This document shows, piece by piece, positions 21,451 to 26,064 of a stretch of 26,064 nucleotides of DNA. Source of the stretch: JALYUA01 sp038203955 (GTDB lineage Bacteria > Acidobacteriota > Thermoanaerobaculia > UBA5066 > Gp7-AA6); contig JBBRDK010000052.1 in NCBI GenBank assembly GCA_038203955.1, positions 1 to 26,064 of the forward strand, in the 5' to 3' direction. A model generated the notes under the pieces. It did not search any database. It was not told the DNA's origin and saw only the letters and a program-made list of their open reading frames with translations. Both the position numbers and the translations under genes were made by a program. The number at the start of each line of letters is the position of its first letter. Position 1 is the first letter of the stretch.

Positions 21451-21540
21451 AGGAACCGCGGAGGCTAACGGAATCGGACCACCTTTTCAAGGCTCCCCGC
21501 CGCGTATCCGCCGCAGCCGTCGAAACTTCCGCCGCCGGTC

Positions 21541-21546
21541 TATTCT
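21541..21546 (+). promoter_or_regulatory. -10 element of probable leaderless tadA transcript
   Basis: TATTCT lies exactly six bases before the tadA ATG, and no ribosome binding site fits between. The spacing equals that seen at mqnD and padR. Confidence 0.45.
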
Positions 21547-21552
21547 TCCCGG

Positions 21553-22038
21553 ATGGATCCGCCGCCTTTCTCCTCCCACGGGTTTACCGCCGACGACGAG
21601 ACCTTCCAGCGCGAGGCGCTCGCCTTTGCGCGGATCGCCTATGGAGAGAGGGAGGTTCCCGTCGGGGCGGTCGTTGTCGTGGACGGACGGATCACGGGCC
21701 GGGGCCGCAACCGCCGGGAGGCTCTCCGCGACCCGACCCACCACGCGGAGATCGAAGCCCTGCGCGAGGCGGGGCAGGCGGCGGGGACGTGGCATCTCGA
21801 AGGCGCGACGCTCTATGCGACCCTGGAGCCCTGCCCGATGTGCGCCGGCGCCGCGGTCAATGCGCGGATCGCCCGGATCGTCTTCGGTTGTCCCGACCCC
21901 AAGGCGGGCTACTGCGGAACTCTCGGCAACATCCCGGCAGACCCGCGCCTGAACCACCGCTGCCGGGTCGACGGCGGCCTTCTCGCGGTAGAGAGCGCGG
22001 AGCTGCTGCAGGTGTTCTTCCGGGCGAGACGGGGGTAG
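21553..22038 (+). CDS. tadA: tRNA-specific adenosine deaminase TadA
   Basis: A 161-residue cytidine-deaminase-fold protein. Zinc ligands and catalytic residues are in HAE (H64, E66) and EPCPMC (C94, C97). EVPVGAVVV and FGCPDPKAGYCGTLGNI are typical of TadA, while the final helix segment LLQVFFRARRG closes the domain. TadA converts A34 to inosine in tRNA-Arg(ACG), which is encoded just upstream on the opposite strand. The ATG at 21553 gives a tail of about 12 extra residues compared with the shortest family members. Confidence 0.95.
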   Translation: MDPPPFSSHGFTADDETFQREALAFARIAYGEREVPVGAVVVVDGRITGRGRNRREALRDPTHHAEIEALREAGQAAGTWHLEGATLYATLEPCPMCAGAAVNARIARIVFGCPDPKAGYCGTLGNIPADPRLNHRCRVDGGLLAVESAELLQVFFRARRG

Positions 22039-22073
22039 CGAGCAGCTGTCAACTCAAACCGCGGCGGGGATAA

Positions 22074-22163
22074 TGGCGGAGAGGGAGGGGTTCGAACCCT
22101 CGAAGCCCTTTCGGGCTTACCGGTTTTCGAGACCGGCCTGATCAACCACTCCAGCACCTCTCC
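22074..22163 (-). tRNA. tRNA-Ser (anticodon CGA)
   Basis: GGAGAGG (22163-22157) pairs with CCTCTCC (22084-22078), with discriminator G and encoded CCA (22074-22076). The anticodon loop within CCGGTCTCGAAAACCGG gives CGA, reading UCG. The long variable arm, AAGCCCGAAAGGGCTT, marks class II serine tRNA. TAGGAT at 22187-22182 is a possible -10. Confidence 0.96.
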
Positions 22164-22252
22164 GAGCGGTCGGGGGGAGGAATCCTAGCATCCGAGACGC
22201 CGATACCACCACGCTCGCGGACCGGTCGGGGGGACTCTTGTCCGTTCTCCAC

Positions 22253-22287
22253 CCGCCTCCCCCCTGCCGCCTCACGCCTCCCGCCCG
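22253..22287. repeat. heptamer array of the CCGCCTC type
   Basis: Five 7-bp units in register: CCGCCTC, CCCCCTG, CCGCCTC, ACGCCTC, CCGCCCG. It lies between tRNA-Ser(CGA) and the ABC transporter operon. The inverted form of the same unit occurs just after that operon, at 24642-24676. Confidence 0.75.
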
Positions 22288-22343
22288 TTGGGCTATCGTT
22301 GCAACCCCGACCCGCTGAGCCCGTAAGTTACGCAGGGACAAAT

Positions 22344-23270
22344 ATGGACACCGCGATCGAGCTGAAGAACGTCTCCAAGTCTTTCGGTAAGTTCCGCGCC
22401 GTGGACGGCCTCTCCTTCGCCGTCCCCCGGGGGATCGTCTTTGGCCTGCTCGGCCCGAACGGCGCCGGAAAGACGACGACGATCCGGATGACGATGAACA
22501 TCACCGCCCCGGACTCGGGCGAGATCAACGTTCTCGGCAAGCCGATGGACCGGGAGACGCAGAACCGGATCGGATATCTGCCCGAGGAGCGCGGCCTGTA
22601 CCGGAAGATGAAGGTGCTCGACCACCTCTACTTCTTAGCCGCGATCAAGGAAGTGAACCGCGAGACGGCGCGCGCCCGGATCGAGGACTGGCTCGACAAG
22701 ATGGAGCTGCGCCCGTGGCTCAACAAGAAGGTGGACGAGCTCTCCAAGGGCATGCAGCAGAAGGTGCAGTTCATCGCCACGATCGTGCACGACCCCGAAG
22801 TGCTCATCTTAGACGAGGTGTTCTCCGGTCTCGACCCGATCAATACGGCCCTGGTGAAGGACTACCTGACCGCCTTCCGGGCGAAGGGCAAGACGATCGT
22901 TTTCTCGACGCATGTCCTCGAGCAGGCCGAGAAACTGTGCGACGAAATCTGCCTGATGGCCAAGTCGAAGAAGATCCTCGAGGGAAACCTGAAGGACTTG
23001 AAGCGCACCCACGCGGAGGGTCAGATCCGGATGTCCTTGCGGGCGTCCGCGGCCGAGGTCGCGGCGCTTCCCGGGGTTTCCGCGTCCCATCCCGTCAACG
23101 GCGCGTACGTGATTTCGCTCGCGCCTGGAACGGACCGGCAGACATTCCTGCGCACCGCGATCGAGCGGTACGAGGTGAACGCCTTCTCCGACCGCGAGCC
23201 CGAGCTCGAAGAAATCTACCTGTCCGCCGTGCAGAAGGCGGGCCTCGCCGAGACGCGAATCATCGAATGA
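22344..23270 (+). CDS. ABC transporter ATP-binding protein, NatA-like
   Basis: A 308-residue ABC ATPase. Walker A is GPNGAGKTTT (37-46), the signature is LSKGMQQKVQ (133-142), and Walker B is LILDEVFSGLDP with catalytic E158; the Val after the Glu replaces the usual Pro. The H-loop is STHVLEQAE (H190). The C-terminal 100 residues are the regulatory extension of the NatA/YhaQ group. ATG 22344 gives MDTAIELKNVSKSFG with AGGGA upstream; an in-frame ATG at 22299 only adds unrelated residues. The partner permease follows 7 bp after the stop. NatAB-type exporters move Na+, drugs or peptides; the substrate here is unknown. Confidence 0.93.
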   Translation: MDTAIELKNVSKSFGKFRAVDGLSFAVPRGIVFGLLGPNGAGKTTTIRMTMNITAPDSGEINVLGKPMDRETQNRIGYLPEERGLYRKMKVLDHLYFLAAIKEVNRETARARIEDWLDKMELRPWLNKKVDELSKGMQQKVQFIATIVHDPEVLILDEVFSGLDPINTALVKDYLTAFRAKGKTIVFSTHVLEQAEKLCDEICLMAKSKKILEGNLKDLKRTHAEGQIRMSLRASAAEVAALPGVSASHPVNGAYVISLAPGTDRQTFLRTAIERYEVNAFSDREPELEEIYLSAVQKAGLAETRIIE

Positions 23271-23277
23271 GGAGCGC

Positions 23278-24636
23278 ATGAACTGGAGAAAGATCTTCGC
23301 CATCGTCCGGCGCGAGTACACGGAACGGATTCGCACGAAGGCGTTCTGGATCGCGACGCTGATCATTCCGTTTCTCTTCGTGGGCCTCTTCATCGTTCAG
23401 ATCGCGGTCGCCCGGAAGTCCGGCGGGGAGCGCCGGCTCGCGGTCGTCGACATGACCGGCCACTTCTACGCGCCCCTGGCGTCGGAGCTCACGCACCCCG
23501 CGGCGGTCCCGACCTCGGGGAACGGGGAGATGTCGGGCGACGCCGCGGCGCCTCCAAGAAAACAGACCATTCAGTGGGTCGTCGAGCAGCGGCCCGTCGT
23601 GGGAGATCTCGAGACGACCAAGGAGACGCTGCGGAAGGAAGTCCTGGTGAAGAAGATCAGCGCGTATCTGGTCCTCGACCCCTCGAGGCTCCGCAAGGAC
23701 GAGGTGGAGTACTACTCGACCGCCGTTTCGGAGTGGATGACGCAGAACCAGCTCGAGCGCGCGATCAACCACGTGCGGCTGCGCGAAAAGATCGTCGCGC
23801 ACGGCCTGCCGCCCGAAGTCGGCAACGAGCTCGACAAGCGGGTCGACCTGCGCGCCTTCAAGGTCACCGAATCGGGCACCGCGGAGGAAAAGGGCGCCGG
23901 GATCATCGCGGCGATGGTCTTTTTCTTCCTGATGTATTCGACGTTCTTCATGTACGGCTACCAGGTGATGCGAGGCGTCATCGAGGAGAAGAGCAACCGG
24001 ATCGTCGAGATCGTCATCGCGTCCGTCCGGCCGACCGAGCTCATGCTGGGAAAGATCATCGGGATCGGCCTCGTCGGTCTCACCCAATATTTTGCCTGGT
24101 CTCTGATCGCGATGAACCTGTCTCTGCCGGGCATCGCGAGCATGCTCGCGGGAAGCGACATGGCGCCGAAGATCCCGCTGTCAATGCTCGGGTTCTTCAT
24201 CCTCTTCTTCCTCTGCGGGTATTTCCTCTATGCCAGCATCTACACGGCGATCGCCGCTCCGTTCAACACGGACCAGGAGGCGCAGCAGCTCGCGATGATC
24301 CCGATGGCGATGATCGTCTCCGGGATCGCGGTCTACCCGGCGGTGATGAACAACCCTTCGGGAGGGCTCGCGGTCTTCGTCTCGCTGCTGCCCTTCACGG
24401 CGCCGCTGATGATGTTCCTCCGGACCGCCCTGGGCCAGGTCCCCGCGTGGCAGATCGTGCTGTCCGTCGCCCTTCTCGCGGCGACGACGGTCGGGCTCGC
24501 CTGGTTTGCCGGGCGCGTCTATCGCGTCGGCATCCTCATGTACGGCAAGAAGCCGACGATTCCGGAAATCCTGCGATGGGTCCGTTACTCGCCGGGAAAG
24601 GCCGTTCCCGCGCCTGCGGCGCGCGAGGTGTCGTAG
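23278..24636 (+). CDS. ABC-2 type permease, NatB-like
   Basis: A 452-residue ABC-2 permease (NatB/YhaP group). REYTERIRTKAFWIATLIIPFLFVGLFIVQ is the N-terminal amphipathic helix and first membrane segment. A soluble extracytoplasmic domain (about 45-215) follows, then five or so membrane segments: MVFFFLMYSTFFMYGYQVM, GLVGLTQYFAWSLIAMNL, LSMLGFFILFFLCGYFLY, and the pair near the C-terminus. GVIEEKSNRIVEIVIASVRPTELMLGKIIG is the family signature loop. The ATG at 23278 is preceded by GAGGAGCG. It should form the transport channel with the ATPase encoded upstream. Confidence 0.92.
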   Translation: MNWRKIFAIVRREYTERIRTKAFWIATLIIPFLFVGLFIVQIAVARKSGGERRLAVVDMTGHFYAPLASELTHPAAVPTSGNGEMSGDAAAPPRKQTIQWVVEQRPVVGDLETTKETLRKEVLVKKISAYLVLDPSRLRKDEVEYYSTAVSEWMTQNQLERAINHVRLREKIVAHGLPPEVGNELDKRVDLRAFKVTESGTAEEKGAGIIAAMVFFFLMYSTFFMYGYQVMRGVIEEKSNRIVEIVIASVRPTELMLGKIIGIGLVGLTQYFAWSLIAMNLSLPGIASMLAGSDMAPKIPLSMLGFFILFFLCGYFLYASIYTAIAAPFNTDQEAQQLAMIPMAMIVSGIAVYPAVMNNPSGGLAVFVSLLPFTAPLMMFLRTALGQVPAWQIVLSVALLAATTVGLAWFAGRVYRVGILMYGKKPTIPEILRWVRYSPGKAVPAPAAREVS

Positions 24637-24641
24637 GGGAA

Positions 24642-24676
24642 GGCGAGAGGCGGTGGGCGCTGGGCAATAGGCGGAC
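24642..24676. repeat. degenerate GGCNNTN heptamer array
   Basis: GGCGAGA, GGCGGTG, GGCGCTG, GGCAATA and GGCGGAC follow in strict 7-bp register starting 6 bp after the NatB-like stop. The unit is close to the inverse complement of the CCGCCTC array before the same operon. Confidence 0.72.
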
Positions 24677-24715
24677 TCGGAAGAGGCCGCTCTTGTTTTT
24701 TCGATTCCCGGTGCG

Positions 24716-24775
24716 CGATCTAGTTGACCGCGGAGTACCGCAGCCGTCTCGCTCCCGTTGGTCGCTCGGCTCCCG
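24716..24775 (+). repeat. 58-bp dispersed repeat, copy C
   Basis: GATCTAGTTGACCGCGGAGT and the following CCGTCTCGCTCCCGTTGGTC match copy A at 2291-2348 with only a few changes. It sits between the ABC operon and a convergent pair of unknown genes. Confidence 0.9.
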
Positions 24776-24795
24776 GCCCCCGGTCGGCTCCAGCC

Positions 24796-25065
24796 TCAGC
24801 CGCGCGACGCGCGACGCTGTTCGCCCTTTCGCAGCCGCCTGAGATAGGACACCATCAGAGCGACCAGGGCGGCGTCGGGGGCGCCCCTCTGCTCCTTCGA
24901 CAGGCGGCGGTGAAATCGCTCCGACCAGTCGGACATCAAGCGGCGAAGGTGATCCGTCGAGACCGGATCGAGGCCGGCGCGGCCGGCGAGCGCGATCAGC
25001 TCCTCTCCGGCGGGGGGAAGCGCCTTCGCCCGCCTGCGGGGCGGACGGCGGTCGTCGACGTTCAT
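24796..25065 (-). CDS. small basic protein of unknown function
   Basis: An 89-residue, Arg-rich, helical protein. The middle, EELIALAGRAGLDPVSTDHLRRLMSDWSERFHRRL, and the end, DAALVALMVSYLRRLRKGEQRRASRG, could form amphipathic helices. There is no membrane segment or known motif. The ATG at 25065 overlaps the upstream gene's TGA as ATGA, which supports both genes being real. Longer in-frame starts only read back through that gene. Confidence 0.55.
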   Translation of the reverse strand: MNVDDRRPPRRRAKALPPAGEELIALAGRAGLDPVSTDHLRRLMSDWSERFHRRLSKEQRGAPDAALVALMVSYLRRLRKGEQRRASRG

Positions 25066-25412
25066 GCTTTCTTCTCGCGAGTCTGCGCGACGGACGCGGC
25101 CGCGGTCGCGTGCAGATTCGCGAGCTCGATCGAGAGGTCGAGCCGCTCCACCAGAATCTCGATTTCCGACGCCGCCTCCATCGACCGGAAGGTGAAGGAG
25201 AGCTGGTCGGCGGTGCGGTCGAGCGTGAACCGGTTGAAGGCTTCGGAGTCGGCGCGGACGGCCAGATACGACTCGCGCCAGGGAGCGTCGACGGGTCCGC
25301 GCAGCCCGATCGAGATCCGGCCGAACAACGGGCCGAGCGACTCCCGCTTCAGCGTGGAGTGATCGGCCCACACGCCGTAAACGGCGGAGTCAGGAGGCGT
25401 CGGCTTGTCCAT
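25062..25412 (-). CDS. protein of unknown function (116 aa)
   Basis: A 116-residue soluble protein without a recognised domain. The centre looks like a beta-rich fold (PLFGRISIGLRGPVDAPWRESYLAVRADSEAFNRFTLD), and the C-terminal half is helical (SEIEILVERLDLSIELANLHATAAASVAQTREKK). It heads a two-gene unit with the basic 89-residue protein. No promoter stands out upstream of the ATG at 25412. Confidence 0.55.
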   Translation of the reverse strand: MDKPTPPDSAVYGVWADHSTLKRESLGPLFGRISIGLRGPVDAPWRESYLAVRADSEAFNRFTLDRTADQLSFTFRSMEAASEIEILVERLDLSIELANLHATAAASVAQTREKKA

Positions 25413-25664
25413 GCGGCGATGTCGGAAGATTTCAGGTTCAACATTCGAGCCAATACCGGTAGATCTTTGGCATCAGCAGTTTACGAGGTAGGCGTCCTGA
25501 ACGAGTGACACAAATTGCGACGCCCAGACGGCCGAACCGCCACTGTCCGCGCATCGGGGGGTGGGTGAGGGTGCTCGCCACAAAGACGAGGTGTCCCCGA
25601 GGCTGGCCAGCTGGCCGGCGGCAGCGCGGCAGCACCACACCCCGCCGGTCGAAGTATCCGTCAC
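25413..25664. other. intergenic region without recognised features
   Basis: Short frames on both strands are composition artefacts. The only structure noted is the palindrome GGCCAGCTGGCC around 25604-25615. Possible transcription signals could not be assigned. Confidence 0.4.
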
Positions 25665-25792
25665 GGACAGGGTGGGAATCGAACCCGTGTCGCGCCGTTG
25701 AGGCGCGCCGCGGCAAAGCCGCGCTGCAAAGGATGTCCCAGCGCCGAAGGCGCCTTGAGAGGGCTGTGTCCTAACCGTTAGACGAAGCCAAC
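25665..25792 (-). tRNA. tRNA-Glu(CTC)-like unit 1, interrupted and with unpaired acceptor
   Basis: The 5' half is tRNA-Glu-like: TTCGTCTAACGGTTAGGACA, then CAGCC-CTCTCAA-GG with anticodon CTC (25757-25759). About 55-58 nt of GC-rich hairpins follow before the T arm ACGGG-TTCGATT-CCCAC. The 5' acceptor GTTGGCT does not pair with the 3' flank CCTGTCC, and no CCA is encoded, so this copy is probably a pseudogene or a tRNA-derived repeat. Confidence 0.5.
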
Positions 25793-25828
25793 GGGGGCGG
25801 GGAAATTAGCACAACGGTTATTCACCGG

Positions 25829-25955
25829 CAAGCTGGAGGGAATCGAACCCGTGTCGCGCCGTTGAGGCGCGCCGCGGCAAAGCCGCGCTGCAAAGGATGT
25901 CCCGGCGCCGAAGCGCCTTGAGAGGGCTGTGTCCTAACCGTTAGACGAAGGGGCC
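25829..25955 (-). tRNA. tRNA-Glu(CTC)-like unit 2, interrupted and with unpaired acceptor
   Basis: The 5' acceptor GGCCCCT and D arm are canonical for bacterial tRNA-Glu, and the anticodon is CTC. The hairpin-rich insert is nearly identical to that of unit 1. The T arm reads ACGGG-TTCGATT-CCCTC and the 3' flank CAGCTTG cannot pair with GGCCCCT. Identity between units stops at the same point, just after TTCGATTCCC. Confidence 0.5.
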
Positions 25956-26019
25956 GAACGGGTCGAGGAAAGTAGCACAGGGTCAGGCAGCCCGGCAATC
26001 GTCGCTGCGCCATACTCGG

Positions 26020-26064
26020 TAGCCCCTACGGGAATCGAACCCGTGTCGCGCCGTTGAGGCGCGC
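26020..26064 (-). tRNA. tRNA-Glu-like unit 3, cut by window end; 3' end intact
   Basis: Only the 3' part is inside the window. The T arm ACGGG-TTCGATT-CCCGT pairs perfectly and is followed by AGGGGCT, which can pair with a 5' AGCCCCT or, with one wobble, with the GGCCCCT seen in unit 2. The discriminator is A and CCA is not encoded. The start of the same GC-rich insert is visible at the window edge. This may be the functional parent copy. Confidence 0.5.

Noticed and set aside
25505..25774. 89-residue plus-strand frame over tRNA-Glu-like unit 1
   Set aside because: Most of it reads antisense through the tRNA-like repeat and no ribosome binding site is present.
25665..25955. Group I intron in the tRNA-Glu-like units
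   Set aside because: The insert is only about 55-58 nt and lacks any P, Q, R, S core elements; group I introns are several times longer.

Overview
The window is GC-rich bacterial chromosome with dense, mostly operonic genes and many ATGA start/stop overlaps. The gene set suggests an Acidobacteriota-like or related deep-branching soil bacterium: futalosine-pathway menaquinone synthesis, MglA/MglB polarity proteins beside dnaX-ybaB-recR, MacB-type permeases and a periplasmic molybdenum hydroxylase. The phylum is inferred from gene content only. No phage, IS element or CRISPR array was seen.

Layout. 1-3.3 kb: a truncated amidohydrolase and a 3-hydroxyacyl-CoA dehydrogenase (+) converge on an mqnD-like gene plus a DUF4149 membrane protein (-). 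3.4-3.8 kb: a self-contained unit encoding a 23-residue lysine-rich peptide, with a strong ribosome binding site and an intrinsic terminator. 3.8-9.6 kb (+): a PadR regulator coupled to a MocA-like cytidylyltransferase, then a PaoABC-like aldehyde oxidoreductase (Tat-exported 2Fe-2S subunit, molybdopterin subunit, FAD subunit with an extra Fe-S insert) and a small four-cysteine protein. MocA would supply the cytidylylated cofactor. 9.7-15.2 kb (-): ECF sigma factor, zinc-finger anti-sigma and small membrane protein; SRP RNA directly ahead of dnaX-ybaB-recR; then mglB-mglA. 15.4-15.9 kb: tRNA-Ser(GGA) and a DUF971 gene. 16.2-21.3 kb (-): a membrane-fusion protein and three MacB-like permeases without an ATPase gene. 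21.4-22.2 kb: tRNA-Arg(ACG), divergent tadA (whose enzyme edits that tRNA) and tRNA-Ser(CGA). 22.3-24.6 kb (+): a NatA/NatB-type ABC exporter. 24.8-25.4 kb (-): two coupled unknown genes. 25.66 kb to the end: three tandem tRNA-Glu(CTC)-like units, each interrupted by a hairpin-rich insert.

Three kinds of non-coding structure stand out. Short arrays with a strict 7-bp period (CAGTTNT, GATCGCT, GGGAAAC, CCGCCTC families) fill many gene borders, often as inverted pairs. A separate 58-bp dispersed repeat occurs at three loci and supplies the C-terminal tail of the mqnD product. Several genes have a -10-like TANNNT hexamer exactly six bases before the start codon and no Shine-Dalgarno sequence, suggesting leaderless transcripts.
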